Notes under the pieces: model-generated
Databases searched by the model: none
What the model was told of the DNA's origin: nothing
What the model saw: only the letters and a program-made list of their open reading frames with translations
In this document: positions 34,485 through 44,176 of the stretch, piece by piece
Position numbering within the stretch: position 1 is the stretch's first letter
Layout: the number at the start of each line of letters is the position of its first letter
Assembly (NCBI GenBank): GCA_938021675.1
Contig: CALIFY010000052.1
Span: forward strand, 24,934-88,933
Direction of reading: 5' to 3'
DNA: 64,000 bases
Source: an uncultured Acidimicrobiales bacterium
GTDB lineage: Bacteria; Actinomycetota; Acidimicrobiia; Acidimicrobiales; SZUA-35
Translations under genes and position numbers: made by a program

Positions 34485-35054
34485 ATGACGAGCGGTGCGC
34501 GGTCGCTGGGCGGCCGACGGTGCCCGGCGCGTTGCCCTGGCGGGACGATCGGGAAACTGGCCCATGTCGGGCTTGTACTGGCGCTGATTCTTTCCGCCTG
34601 TGGCGCCGGTGGGGTCGAAGCCTCCGACTTTTCTGGAACCCGGGATGACGAAGGAAACATCGTGGAGGCAAGCCAGTTGGCTGTCAGCCTTGTTCGCGTC
34701 GGGGACTGTTTCGACGGCGATGCCGACAACCGGACCACCGAGCAGGCGCCAGAGGTCTCGCTATTGCAAGCCGTGCCCTGCGCCCAGCCTCACGACAACG
34801 AGGTGTATCACGTCGCCGATTTGACCGAGGCGACATTCCCCGGGACCGATGAAATAACACGAGCGGTGTTCGAGGCGTGCCTCGACCGATTCGAGCCGTT
34901 CGTCGGCATCACCTACGAACGGTCGGTGTTCGACATCGCATATATGTATCCATCAGAAATGACGTGGGCCGCCGGCGATCGCGGTTTCGCCTGCGCAGTA
35001 TTTGATGCCACCGGCCAGAAGGCCGAGGGATCGGCCCAAGGTTCCTCTCGCTGA
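34485..35054 (+). CDS. septum-formation-domain lipoprotein
   Basis: This 189-residue protein has a signal peptide with a lipobox (LILSAC, Cys near residue 39). The mature part resembles the actinobacterial Septum_form domain: RVGDCFD, then VPCAQPHDNEVY, a downstream Cys, a FEPFVG-Tyr block, PSEMTWAAGDRGFACAVF. Cysteines are positioned for two disulfides. The domain occurs in envelope proteins linked by name to septum formation, but the biochemical role is unknown. The start is set by a leaderless-type -10 box. Confidence 0.75.
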   Translation: MTSGARSLGGRRCPARCPGGTIGKLAHVGLVLALILSACGAGGVEASDFSGTRDDEGNIVEASQLAVSLVRVGDCFDGDADNRTTEQAPEVSLLQAVPCAQPHDNEVYHVADLTEATFPGTDEITRAVFEACLDRFEPFVGITYERSVFDIAYMYPSEMTWAAGDRGFACAVFDATGQKAEGSAQGSSR

Positions 35055-35152
35055 CCCCTACATGGACATCCTGAGACCCGGTTGCTGGTGGGCCTGGACA
35101 ACAACAGACGGTGGCGTTATTTGGGTCCGGACTGGCCTACCATCCGACGTGG

Positions 35153-35923
35153 ATGACTTGTACCGCCCTCATCGTCGCCGGAGGTTCTCGACCGGACCCG
35201 TTGGTTGTGGCGGCCCTCCCGACGGTCGATTTTTGTGTCGCCGCCGATGGCGGGGCCGACAATGCCCGACAGGTCGGAATCGCCATCGATGCTGTCGTTG
35301 GAGATATGGACTCGATCTCTCACACCGAGTTGGCCATCCTGGAGAACTCCGACGTGGAGATCGCCCGCCACCCTGCGGTAAAAGACCGGACCGACCTTGA
35401 GTTGGCGTTTGATCGAGCGTTGGAGGTCCAGCCCGACCGCCTACTGGTAATCGGGTTCGGGGGCGGTCGAGTCGATCACGAGCTGGCCAGCATGGCCCTG
35501 TTGGCCTCGCCGGCATTCGGTGATGTACTGGTCGACGGTCTCGTCGGCTCGGCCCGGTTGGCCGTGGTCCGGCGGCCACGCACCATCGAAGGCGTCGTCG
35601 GGGAAACCATCTCGCTGATACCGATGCTCGGTCCCGTCGGGGGCGTGACCACTGAGGGATTGGAATTCCCGCTTGAGGGATCGCAACTCGACGCTGCCAC
35701 AAGTCGCGGTGTGAGCAACCGGTTCGTCGCGCCAACAGCCACGGTGTCGGTGTCGACCGGTGTCGTCCTGGCGGTTCAGCCATACGCCCTCAAGGACCGA
35801 GGTATCGGCAGCTTCGGCGGACAGAACGGGCATGGCGTCCACGATTCCGGCATCGGTCATGGCCGGCTCGGTGACGACGGTGGATCGCAAGACTACGAAG
35901 GCGGGAAAGATCGGGGCGGTTGA
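35153..35923 (+). CDS. thiamine pyrophosphokinase
   Basis: A 256-residue thiamine pyrophosphokinase. The nucleotide-binding N-terminal domain shows the ADGGAD and VGDMDSI motifs with KDRTDLELA (the Asp residues bind Mg-ATP), and GFGGGRVDHELA begins the thiamine-binding half. It makes thiamine pyrophosphate in the cytoplasm. The last 40 residues are an unusual Gly/His/Asp-rich tail not typical of the family. The stop overlaps the LCP start (TGATG), so the frame is used to the end. TACCAT 9 bases before the ATG is a possible -10 box. The usual neighbour in many actinobacteria is also an envelope gene. Confidence 0.85.
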   Translation: MTCTALIVAGGSRPDPLVVAALPTVDFCVAADGGADNARQVGIAIDAVVGDMDSISHTELAILENSDVEIARHPAVKDRTDLELAFDRALEVQPDRLLVIGFGGGRVDHELASMALLASPAFGDVLVDGLVGSARLAVVRRPRTIEGVVGETISLIPMLGPVGGVTTEGLEFPLEGSQLDAATSRGVSNRFVAPTATVSVSTGVVLAVQPYALKDRGIGSFGGQNGHGVHDSGIGHGRLGDDGGSQDYEGGKDRGG

Positions 35924-37479
35924 TGGCCGATGCCTCGAACGGGGGCTCTCCGAAGCTCCGCCGCACCTGGGGTCAACGGCTCGTGATCGCCACCAATCTG
36001 GTGCTGATCGCCGTCAGCCTTGGCGTTGCTGCGCTTCTCGACTACGGCTACGGCCGAGCGGCGGCAATAAACCGAGTGGCTCTCGACCGAAGCCTGACGG
36101 CTGTACCTGGCGATCTTGAGCCGGGGGAGCGGGTCCTCAACATCTTGCTGGTCGGTTCCGACAGCTCGGCGACCTTAGATGAGGACGACCCGATTCAAGT
36201 TGGCCGTCAGGGCGAGCGATTCGGCGATGTGATCATCATCGCCCATTTGGACGAGCGGTCGGGAGACATTGCCCTGTTGTCGTTGCCCCGAGATCTGTGG
36301 GTCACCGTGGCCGGTAACGACCGTCAGTCGAAAATTAATCGCGCCTTCGAAATCGGCGGTCCGGCGGTCCTCATCGAGACGATTGAGGACGAGTTCGATA
36401 TTCCAATTCATCACTACGTGAACGTCGACTTTGCCGGGTTTCAAGGCCTCGTGTCGGCGGTGGGGTCGGTCGAGGTCTATTTCGAGACGCCAGCGCGGGA
36501 TTGGAACGTCAACGCCCAACCCGAGCCGCGGAGCCAGACCGGATTCCTCATGGCCGAACCTGGGTGTCAATCGCTCGATCCGGAGCGGGCACTGGCCTAC
36601 GTCAGGTCCCGCTACTACCAAACCCAAAATGATGCCGGAGAGTGGGTCACCGACCCGACGGCCGACCTCGGCCGAATTCGCCGCCAGCAAGATTTCCTTC
36701 GCCGGTTGATTCAGCGAGCGATCGCCATGGGAGCCCGCAACCCGTTCGTGTTGTCGGACTTGATCGATACCGGTCTTGAGAACGTCGCCATCGACCAGCG
36801 TCTCACCCCGCAGATTCTGGTCGACGTCGGTGGCACTTACCGCTCGTTCGACCCAGACCAGCTGCAGACCTACAGCTTTCCTGCCGCCGATAGTCGGGTT
36901 GGCGAGAGGCAGGTGCTCCAGCCCCTAGACCGTGAGGCGGCGCCGTTGATCAAGCTTTTCCAGGGGGCCCCGTTTGGCGATCCTTCTACGATTGGGGTGC
37001 GGGTGGTTTCTCTGCCCGACGATGAACTCGGCCGAAAGAGTTCTGAGGGTGTCGGCAGCCGATCCCGCTCGACGACGAGCCAGGTGTTCGATCCGTCGGC
37101 CATACTCCGCCAGGCCGGATTCGATCCTGAGGAGGTTGAGCGATCGGACCTGCCGGACGGGGTGACCGTGCAACATGGCCCAGACGGGCGGCATGCCGCC
37201 GAGGCGGTGGCTGAAACCATTCGGGCGGGAGCCGGTGGGGGTGGAGTCGAAATCGAGCAGGTCGGCGGCCTGTCCGGTCGGTCGATCGAGGTGGTGATTG
37301 GTAACCAAACGGTTGAGGAGCCCCAAGAGGCCCCGGCGGAGACGCCGGTCCCGGACCGGAATGACCAAACGACGGCTGCGCCAGACGAGACGGTGCCTCT
37401 GGCGACCGCTGAACCCGCTCCGGAGGTGGCTGCCCGCCCGTCCGTGCCAGCCGATGGCGCCGCTCAGTGTTCCAACTGA
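35923..37479 (+). CDS. LytR-CpsA-Psr (LCP) cell-wall ligase
   Basis: The 518-residue protein has one transmembrane helix near the N-terminus (LVIATNLVLIAVSLGVAALL) and an extracytoplasmic LCP domain (about residues 75-330). Typical LCP blocks are seen: LLVGSDSS, RFGDVIIIAHLD, ALLSLPRDLWV, KINRAFEIGG and ALAYVRSRYY. A LytR_C domain follows (about 360-465), then a Pro/Thr-rich tail. LCP proteins transfer lipid-linked glycopolymers to peptidoglycan. Translation is coupled to the thiamine pyrophosphokinase. It heads a polysaccharide locus, which fits ligation of the product made by the genes that follow. Confidence 0.9.
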   Translation: MADASNGGSPKLRRTWGQRLVIATNLVLIAVSLGVAALLDYGYGRAAAINRVALDRSLTAVPGDLEPGERVLNILLVGSDSSATLDEDDPIQVGRQGERFGDVIIIAHLDERSGDIALLSLPRDLWVTVAGNDRQSKINRAFEIGGPAVLIETIEDEFDIPIHHYVNVDFAGFQGLVSAVGSVEVYFETPARDWNVNAQPEPRSQTGFLMAEPGCQSLDPERALAYVRSRYYQTQNDAGEWVTDPTADLGRIRRQQDFLRRLIQRAIAMGARNPFVLSDLIDTGLENVAIDQRLTPQILVDVGGTYRSFDPDQLQTYSFPAADSRVGERQVLQPLDREAAPLIKLFQGAPFGDPSTIGVRVVSLPDDELGRKSSEGVGSRSRSTTSQVFDPSAILRQAGFDPEEVERSDLPDGVTVQHGPDGRHAAEAVAETIRAGAGGGGVEIEQVGGLSGRSIEVVIGNQTVEEPQEAPAETPVPDRNDQTTAAPDETVPLATAEPAPEVAARPSVPADGAAQCSN

Positions 37480-37582
37480 GCCGATTCTCTCGTCGACGGA
37501 AACAATTTGACCTGTTCGCTCGGACGGCCGAAGACGATACGGTCGTGGGCGGGAAGGGCACCATTAAGTCTGAGGAGGACGT

Positions 37583-38878
37583 GTGGCTTCGATTGCAATA
37601 ATCGGAACTGGCTATGTTGGTCTAACCACTGGAGCTTGTTTCTCACATCTCGGCCACGATGTGGTGTGCGCCGACATTGACGCCGACAAGGTTCGCCGTC
37701 TTTCCCAGGGCGAGATACCCATTGTGGAGAAGGGCCTCGACCGGTTGGTCGACGAAGGGCTTCGGTCCGGCAATCTCAGCTTTGTCGTTGGAGCGGCTGA
37801 AGCGTCGAAACAGGCCGAGTTTCACTATCTCTGTGTGCCGACCCCCCAAGGGACCGACGGCGCCGCCGATTTGAGTTACCTCGAGGCTGCGGCGGCCGAG
37901 ATCGGCCCGGTAATTCCCGACGACAGCGTGGTTGTCAACAAGTCGACTGTCCCAGTCGGTTCCACCAGAGTGGTGGCCCGAGTCTTGGGCCGCTCCGATG
38001 TTGCGGTTGTGTCCAATCCCGAGTTTCTTCGGGAAGGTACCGCGGTTGCCGACTTCCTCCAGCCCGACCGGGTCGTCATCGGGTCTCAAGACCAAGAAGC
38101 AGCGATCCGCGTCGCTGCGCTCTATTCGCGGATAGCGGCCCCCATTATGGTGACCGATCCGGTGTCGGCCGAGACGATCAAGTATGCGTCGAACGCGTTC
38201 CTGGCCTCGAAGCTGAGCTTTGTCAACGCGATGGCCACCCTGTGCGAGGCGGTAGGCGCCGACGTGAACGACGTCGTGCTTGGGATGGGTTACGACTCAC
38301 GTATCGGTCGGGAATTCCTTCGTCCTGGTCCAGGGTGGGGGGGAAGCTGCTTCCCGAAAGACACGAAAGCACTGGCCAAAATCGCCGAGGACGCCGGCTA
38401 CAACTTCCGATTCCTCGATGAGGTGCTCCTCATCAACGACGAGCAATTCGATCGCACCGCTCAGAAGGTCATCGATTCGGTGGAAAGCAACTTGGTCGAT
38501 ACCCATGTGGCGGCGCTCGGCTTGACCTTCAAGGCCGGAACCGACGACCTCCGGGACTCGCCGGCCATCGAGGTGCTCCAGCGTGTACGCGATGCCGGGA
38601 TCCAGGTGAAAGCGTTCGACCCTGCAGTCTTGCCCGGCGAGAACCGGTTGGCCACGGTGCAGCCAGGACTCGATATCGAGGTGGTGTCCGACCCGTACGC
38701 TGCTGCCGAGGGGGCCGCATCGTTGGTGATACTCACCGAATGGGACGAGTTCTCGTGGCTCGACTTCGACAAACTAGCGGAGATTATGACAGGTAAGAAC
38801 ATCGTTGACGCCCGGAACCTACTCGATCCTACGATTCCCCGGCGGCGCGGTTTCAACTACCGCGGCATCGGTCGCTGA
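37583..38878 (+). CDS. ugd: UDP-glucose 6-dehydrogenase
   Basis: A 431-residue UDP-glucose/GDP-mannose dehydrogenase. The NAD-binding GTGYVGL is at the start and catalytic Cys256 lies in GGSCFPKD. The C-terminal UDP-binding domain includes GLTFKAGTDDLRDSPA. It oxidises UDP-glucose to UDP-glucuronate. GAGGAGGACGT precedes the GTG start. Uxs follows after 3 bases, so the product is probably handed directly to UDP-xylose synthesis. Confidence 0.94.
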   Translation: MASIAIIGTGYVGLTTGACFSHLGHDVVCADIDADKVRRLSQGEIPIVEKGLDRLVDEGLRSGNLSFVVGAAEASKQAEFHYLCVPTPQGTDGAADLSYLEAAAAEIGPVIPDDSVVVNKSTVPVGSTRVVARVLGRSDVAVVSNPEFLREGTAVADFLQPDRVVIGSQDQEAAIRVAALYSRIAAPIMVTDPVSAETIKYASNAFLASKLSFVNAMATLCEAVGADVNDVVLGMGYDSRIGREFLRPGPGWGGSCFPKDTKALAKIAEDAGYNFRFLDEVLLINDEQFDRTAQKVIDSVESNLVDTHVAALGLTFKAGTDDLRDSPAIEVLQRVRDAGIQVKAFDPAVLPGENRLATVQPGLDIEVVSDPYAAAEGAASLVILTEWDEFSWLDFDKLAEIMTGKNIVDARNLLDPTIPRRRGFNYRGIGR

Positions 38879-38881
38879 TCG

Positions 38882-39820
38882 ATGGCAAGAGTCGTTGTTA
38901 CCGGCGGAGCAGGATTTCTCGGTTCGCATTTGTGCGACCGCTTACTCGACCGGGGGGACGAGGTGGTGTGCCTCGACAACCTGGTCACCGGATTAAACGC
39001 CAACGTCGAACATCGTTTCGGTGAGCCTCGTTTTTCGTTTAGCCGCCAGGATGTGTCGAACCATATTTGGGTCCCCGGTCACGTTGACACGGTGATGCAC
39101 CTGGCGTCGCCAGCATCGCCGATCGACTTCGAACGGATCCCGATTCAGATCCTCAAAGTGGGCAGCCTCGGAACCCACAATGCGCTCGGCCTGGCCAAGG
39201 AGAAGGGGGCGAAGTTCTTCCTCGCCTCGACGAGTGAGGTGTACGGCGACCCGGCGGTCCACCCACAACCCGAGACCTACAACGGAAACGTCAACCCCAT
39301 CGGCCCCCGAGGGGTATACGACGAGGCCAAACGCTTTGCCGAGGCGATGACGATGGCCTACCACAACCATCACAGCGTCGACGTCAGGATCGTACGTATC
39401 TTCAATACATACGGTCCACGTATGCGGCCTGAGGATGGCCGGGTGGTGTCCAATTTCGTTACCCAGGCACTTCTCGGTGAACCTCTTACCATGTACGGCG
39501 ATGGCTCTCAGTCCCGCAGCTTTTGTTTCGTCGATGATCAGATCGCCGGGCAGCTGTCGCTTCTCGATGGAGAACATAGCGGTCCGATCAACATTGGAAA
39601 CGACCAAGAATTCACCATGCTTGAGCTGGCCGAAGTAGTGACCAAGGTGACCAACAGTTCGAGTGAGATAACGTTCGCTCCGTTGCCGGTCGACGATCCA
39701 ACTCGTCGCCGGCCCGACCTCACCGAGGCAAGGACAAAACTGTCGTGGAAACCGATGGTCGATCTCGAAACCGGTATCACTAAAACCGCTGAGTACTTCG
39801 CCAAATTGCTTAAGATCTAA
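38882..39820 (+). CDS. uxs: UDP-glucuronate decarboxylase (UDP-xylose synthase)
   Basis: A 312-residue extended SDR enzyme. NAD-binding GGAGFLGSH, the catalytic Tyr-x-x-x-Lys as YDEAKR, and the UXS-typical [19 protein letters not shown] block support decarboxylation of UDP-glucuronate to UDP-xylose. It sits directly behind ugd, which makes the two a two-step pathway. The C-terminus is intact and ends before the first glycosyltransferase gene. Confidence 0.9.
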   Translation: MARVVVTGGAGFLGSHLCDRLLDRGDEVVCLDNLVTGLNANVEHRFGEPRFSFSRQDVSNHIWVPGHVDTVMHLASPASPIDFERIPIQILKVGSLGTHNALGLAKEKGAKFFLASTSEVYGDPAVHPQPETYNGNVNPIGPRGVYDEAKRFAEAMTMAYHNHHSVDVRIVRIFNTYGPRMRPEDGRVVSNFVTQALLGEPLTMYGDGSQSRSFCFVDDQIAGQLSLLDGEHSGPINIGNDQEFTMLELAEVVTKVTNSSSEITFAPLPVDDPTRRRPDLTEARTKLSWKPMVDLETGITKTAEYFAKLLKI

Positions 39821-39858
39821 ACAGACCGTTAGTCGGCGCCGACCGGTGGCATTATCAG

Positions 39859-40989
39859 GTGGTGAACCCGCAGCTTCTAGCGGTTGTTGAACAGTTCTGG
39901 CACCGGCTGCCAGGCGGAACGGGCGTGGCCACCGAGCAGACCCTCGGGCATCTCGCCGACCTCGGGGGGTTCGAGATCACCGGTCTTGCCGCTCGTCACT
40001 CAGCACCCCACGACGGAGCTGACGCAGCCCGGCAACGGATGCCGGTCGGGTCGACCTTGCGGTTCCACCGCCTGCCGAGGCCGCTCATGTATGAGAGTTG
40101 GCTCCGGTTTGGCTGGTCATCTGTCGATCGGTTTCGCCGTGATGCGAGTGTGCTGTGGGCGTCGAGCATGATCGTGCCCCCGACGGCCGGGCCGGTGGTG
40201 GCGACGGTTCACGATCTTGATTTCTTAGACCACACCGAACGGCTCAGCCGGCGAGGCCAAGGGTTCTTTCCCAGAACGTGGACGACAGCGAGAGCCCGGG
40301 CTCAGATCTTTGTCTGCCCATCGAAGGTGGTTGCCGCTGATTGTGTTCGTCACGGAGCACAGCCCGACCGAGTCGTCGTCGTTCCTTGGGGTGTTGGCCC
40401 GCCGCGTTGTCGGGCAGGGGAGGCGGCCGAGGTCGTTGCCGGTCTCGGGCTTCCGGAACGGTACATCTTGTGGGTCGGGCCGATCGAACCCAGAAAGAAC
40501 CCACTCGGGGCTGAAGCTGCCCTCGATCGGCTCGGTGCCAACAGGCCCGCCGGCGACCAAATTGACTTGGTCATCGTCGGAGCGAGGAGTGGTCATGACG
40601 AGATGGCGGGAGTATTCGATCGGCTCACAAGGCGCGTCCATCGGCTCTCCCCGGTCGACGACCGAACGCTGAGTGCCCTGTACCATCAGGCCTCGGTGTT
40701 GTTTTATCCTTCGTTGGCCGAGGGTTTCGGATTGCCTGTGCTCGAAGCGATGGCCCATGGCACGCCGGTGGTTACCTCGTCAACAACGGCGACGGCCGAG
40801 GTGGCCGGTGGGGCTGCGCTGGCGGTCGATCCGAGCGATACGGCTCAGTTGGCCGAAGCGTTGGAGGCCGCCCTTCGTGATGGGGAGACCCGGCGCCGGC
40901 TCATCGAGAACGGACACGCCAGGGCGGCTCAACTGTCGTGGGACACGACGGCCAAGGGGTACGCCGACGTCTTTCGGTCGGTGTTGTAG
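39859..40989 (+). CDS. GT-B glycosyltransferase (GT4-like)
   Basis: This 376-residue GT-B glycosyltransferase has a group 1 C-terminal domain. The sugar-nucleotide binding region is EGFGLPVLEAMAHGTPVVTSS, with the retaining E-x7-E pattern. The N-terminal acceptor domain is atypical, with GGTGVATEQTL near the start. It would add one sugar to a lipid-linked glycan at the inner membrane face. The first codons are GTG-GTG, so the exact start is uncertain by one codon. It shares an operon with two more GT-B genes. Confidence 0.87.
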   Translation: MVNPQLLAVVEQFWHRLPGGTGVATEQTLGHLADLGGFEITGLAARHSAPHDGADAARQRMPVGSTLRFHRLPRPLMYESWLRFGWSSVDRFRRDASVLWASSMIVPPTAGPVVATVHDLDFLDHTERLSRRGQGFFPRTWTTARARAQIFVCPSKVVAADCVRHGAQPDRVVVVPWGVGPPRCRAGEAAEVVAGLGLPERYILWVGPIEPRKNPLGAEAALDRLGANRPAGDQIDLVIVGARSGHDEMAGVFDRLTRRVHRLSPVDDRTLSALYHQASVLFYPSLAEGFGLPVLEAMAHGTPVVTSSTTATAEVAGGAALAVDPSDTAQLAEALEAALRDGETRRRLIENGHARAAQLSWDTTAKGYADVFRSVL

Positions 40990-40992
40990 GTC

Positions 40993-42177
40993 ATGGCGGC
41001 AGCGCGAACGATCGGCATCAATCTGTGTTGGCTGGCACCGGGGATCGTCGGCGGCTCAGAAGAGTACGCGGTCAGGCTTCTTCGTCACGTACACCCGTTG
41101 CTGGAAGACGCCACGGTGGACGATCGGCCTCTCCGGCTCCGGCTGTACTGTCGCGCCGGGTTGATTGAGGCCCACCCTGATCTGAAGGATCGGTATCGCC
41201 ATGTGGTCATGCCATGGCCGGGGCCACCGGTGGCGGCAAGGGTGGCGTTGGAGTCGAGTTGGCTGGCTGCGATCTCCAGGGACGATTCGGTGGTGCATCA
41301 TCTCGGGGGCACGGTGCCCATCGTTCGCTCTGCTCCGCCGCTGGTAACTATCCATGACCTTCAGCCGCTCGACCTCGCTCACAACTTCACCGCGGTCAAA
41401 CGCCGCTGGCTTGGGTGGATGCTGCCGTACTCTGTTACCGCAGCCCGCCTTGTGATGGCCCCCAGCCGATTCACCGCCGACCGGCTCCGCGATCGGCTCG
41501 ACGTTCCCGAAGCCAAGCTGCGGGTGGTGGGCCACGGGTATGAACCGGCCGATGAGGGTGAAGGGTCCGCCGATCACGTCCCGGTCGTGCGACGGCTGAT
41601 CGGCCGGGATATCGACCGGTTCGTTCTGTATCCCGCTATCGCCTACCGCCACAAGCGGCACCGTGATCTCATCCGCGCTCTTGCCGACGGACGGAGCGAG
41701 CTTCGCCATCTCCATATGGTGTTCACCGGGCGTCCTGGCCCGGAACTTCCGGCGGTGATGGCTGAAGCGGAGCGACTTGGGGTATCCGACCGCGTGCACG
41801 CAGTCGGCCGAATCCCAGCCGAGGATCTGGCGACGCTGTATCGTTCGGCGGTCGCTCTCGTCTTCCCGTCCGAGTACGAGGGGTTTGGCAATCCGGCTAT
41901 GGAGGCCATGGCGCTTGGTTGCCCGGTCATTGCGAGCGATGCCGGCGCCCTCCCGGAGGTGGTGGCCGATGCAGGTTTAGTGGTGCCGGTCGGCGACACG
42001 GCTGCCATGGCCGATGCGATGGCCAACGTCGTGGACGGTGTTGGCGTTGCCGAGGAGTTGACGCGTCGGGGCAGGAATAGGGTCCTCGCGTTGTCGGCGA
42101 AGGCCGGGGCCGAACAGCTACGACGGGCGTACTACGACGCTCTCGGGACTGGCGGCCGGGGGAGTCAAACCACCTGA
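40993..42177 (+). CDS. GT-B glycosyltransferase (GT4-like)
   Basis: The 394-residue protein has the GT4 C-terminal motif EGFGNPAMEAMALGCPVIAS, and an N-terminal CWLAPGIVGGSEEY loop contacts the acceptor or phosphates in relatives. It starts 3 bases after the previous stop, so translation is coupled. It differs from the previous protein throughout the N-terminal half, so the two should act on different acceptors in one repeat unit. Confidence 0.88.
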   Translation: MAAARTIGINLCWLAPGIVGGSEEYAVRLLRHVHPLLEDATVDDRPLRLRLYCRAGLIEAHPDLKDRYRHVVMPWPGPPVAARVALESSWLAAISRDDSVVHHLGGTVPIVRSAPPLVTIHDLQPLDLAHNFTAVKRRWLGWMLPYSVTAARLVMAPSRFTADRLRDRLDVPEAKLRVVGHGYEPADEGEGSADHVPVVRRLIGRDIDRFVLYPAIAYRHKRHRDLIRALADGRSELRHLHMVFTGRPGPELPAVMAEAERLGVSDRVHAVGRIPAEDLATLYRSAVALVFPSEYEGFGNPAMEAMALGCPVIASDAGALPEVVADAGLVVPVGDTAAMADAMANVVDGVGVAEELTRRGRNRVLALSAKAGAEQLRRAYYDALGTGGRGSQTT

Positions 42178-42280
42178 CTCCGGGCGGGCGACGATCGTGT
42201 ATTGTCTTTCGGCCGAGATCGATCCCGCCACTCCGACGCCACGCTGGGCCATGGTTGTCGAACCACTTGGATACCGCCGC

Positions 42281-43516
42281 ATGAAGCTTCTTTTGTTCTG
42301 TCCGCATTTCCGACCCGATCTGCACGCTGCAACCGGGGAGGTGATGACGAAACTGGTCGAGGCGTTAGCCGAACGCGATCACGAGATAAGCGTGGTGACA
42401 TCTCTGCCTTGGTATCGGGGGCACCAGGTAGCGGAGGAGTGGCGCGGCCGGCCGTGGCGGACTGAGCGAACCGATTGGGGGCGGATCATTCGGGTCTGGC
42501 CGTTTCCTACCGAAAAGACAAACATTCGAGCCAGGGCGTTCGGATTTGGCGGATTTACCTCTCTGGCGACGGGTCTCGCCGTCACCCTCGGGCGTCATGA
42601 TGTTGTGATGGGAATGTCGCCGCCGGTGTTCTTAGGTGACGCAGCGTGGTTGCTGGCTCGTCGTTGGCGGGCACCGTTCGTGTTCAACACCCAAGATATT
42701 TTCCCTGATGTCGCCCTCGACCTCGGCGCACTGAGCAGCGGACGGATCGTCGATTTGGCCCGCCGTCACGAACGGTCGCTGTACCGGCGGGCCGATGCGG
42801 TGACGGTGCTTTCTGAAGATCAGGCTCGCAACGTCGGCGCCAAAATCGGGGACGATCGGGTTGCCTCGGAGAAGATCCACATCATCCACAACTTCGTCGA
42901 CACCGACCGTATCCGCCCGACCGAGCGTGAGAACCCATATCGGGAGCGTCATGGGCTCACCGGCAAGACGGTCGTCATGTATTCCGGCAATGTCGGATTG
43001 TCCCAGTCGTTCGGCCTGGTCAGGGCGGCGGCCCGTCGACTCGCCGCCAGGAAAGACGTCGTGTTCGTGATCAATGGTGAAGGGGCGGGGCGGGCTGATG
43101 TCGATCGTTGGGCCGGTCCGATGGCCAATGTGCGGACGATCGACTTTGGGCCGAGATCGGAAATTTCGGACATCTTGGGAGCGGCAGACATCCACCTGAT
43201 TTTGCTCCGCGGTGGTCTAGCCCGAAGTAGCACTCCCTCCAAGTTCTACGGCATCATGGCCGCCGGTCGGCCCGTGCTGGCCAGCATCGATGAGGGAAGT
43301 GAGGTGGCAAAAGTAGTCAAAGAGGTTGAGGTCGGTCGAGCGGTGCCTCCTGATGACGAGTGGGCGTTCTGTCAGGCGTTACAGGCTCTATTGGCCAATC
43401 GAGGAGCTCTGACCACGATGGGCGAGCGCGGTCGACGATTCGCCTGTACTTGGTTGACTCCGGTGGCTCAGGCTAAGGCCTATGAGCGGCTGTTTCACTC
43501 GTTGCTCAAATCCTAG
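42281..43516 (+). CDS. WbuB-like GT-B glycosyltransferase
   Basis: A 411-residue GT4-family protein of the WbuB type (aminosugar transferases of O-antigen loci). It has the N-terminal FCPHFRPDLHAATGEVM, FVFNTQDIFPDVALDLG in the middle, and the C-terminal STPSKFYGIMAAGRPVLAS in place of the usual EGFGLP motif. The ATG at 42281 starts at the family-typical KLLLF strand; an in-frame ATG at 42251 is possible. The 100-base gap after the previous gene suggests an internal promoter, but I cannot identify one. Confidence 0.85.
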   Translation: MKLLLFCPHFRPDLHAATGEVMTKLVEALAERDHEISVVTSLPWYRGHQVAEEWRGRPWRTERTDWGRIIRVWPFPTEKTNIRARAFGFGGFTSLATGLAVTLGRHDVVMGMSPPVFLGDAAWLLARRWRAPFVFNTQDIFPDVALDLGALSSGRIVDLARRHERSLYRRADAVTVLSEDQARNVGAKIGDDRVASEKIHIIHNFVDTDRIRPTERENPYRERHGLTGKTVVMYSGNVGLSQSFGLVRAAARRLAARKDVVFVINGEGAGRADVDRWAGPMANVRTIDFGPRSEISDILGAADIHLILLRGGLARSSTPSKFYGIMAAGRPVLASIDEGSEVAKVVKEVEVGRAVPPDDEWAFCQALQALLANRGALTTMGERGRRFACTWLTPVAQAKAYERLFHSLLKS

Positions 43517-43702
43517 GGGACGCGCTCGAGATCGGTCGCATTCAGGTGTCAGCCCGATGTGGTCGATGGGGAGATCACGACCAAAAGGTGGCCGGTTGAT
43601 TGTCTTGCCGAGCATTTTTGCTAGAACAGCGGTAAGTGCCTCATCGGCTGCGAGAATTGGTGGCGGTTGCACCGTTGCGACCACGAGATCTAAGGATGAT
43701 AG

Positions 43703-44176
43703 ATGACCAAACCGGTTGCGGTAATAGTGAGCGGCTACTTCAGCCCACTACATATCGGTCACCTCGACATGATCGAGGCGGCGGCTCAACGAGGCGACAA
43801 GTTGATCGTTATCGTGAACAACAATGCTCAGCAGATAGCTAAGAAGGGCAAGCTCATTGTCGACGAGAGCGACCGCCTCCGCATCGTGTCTGCATTGCGG
43901 GTTGTCGACGAAGCGTTTGTTGCCGTCGACGATGACCGCACGGTGTGCGAATCGCTGCGTTTGATCGCTGAACGCAACTCCGACCATCGTCTGATTTTCG
44001 CAAATGGTGGCGACCGGCAATCTGGGTTCGTTCCCGAGGCAGATGTGTGCGCGGCCAACGAGATCGAAATGGTCTTTGACATGGGTGGCACCGAGAAAGC
44101 TGACTCCTCAAGCCGGATCAACATGGAACTCGGTGTTGAAACAGAGGCGTCAGCGCTTCCGAGCGCCACTTCCTGA
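43703..44176 (+). CDS. cytidylyltransferase-family nucleotidyltransferase
   Basis: A 157-residue HxGH-motif nucleotidyltransferase, with HIGHLDMIEAAA and a C-terminal SSRINMEL in place of the classic ISSTxIR. Relatives activate glycerol-3-phosphate, ribitol-phosphate or heptose-phosphate with CTP or ATP. Given the glycosyltransferases beside it, a precursor for a surface glycan is likely. AAGGATGATAG precedes the ATG. The gene's last 27 bases overlap the convergent histidine kinase gene. The 186-base gap before it (43517-43702) holds only doubtful reading frames. Confidence 0.8.
   Translation: MTKPVAVIVSGYFSPLHIGHLDMIEAAAQRGDKLIVIVNNNAQQIAKKGKLIVDESDRLRIVSALRVVDEAFVAVDDDRTVCESLRLIAERNSDHRLIFANGGDRQSGFVPEADVCAANEIEMVFDMGGTEKADSSSRINMELGVETEASALPSATS

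Noticed and set aside
43482..43706. Plus-strand frame of 74 codons ending in an ATGA overlap with the cytidylyltransferase gene
   Set aside because: It overlaps the end of the glycosyltransferase gene, is basic and low in structure, and lacks a start site. The overlap with ATG may be chance. The opposite-strand frame 43388-43684 is no more convincing.
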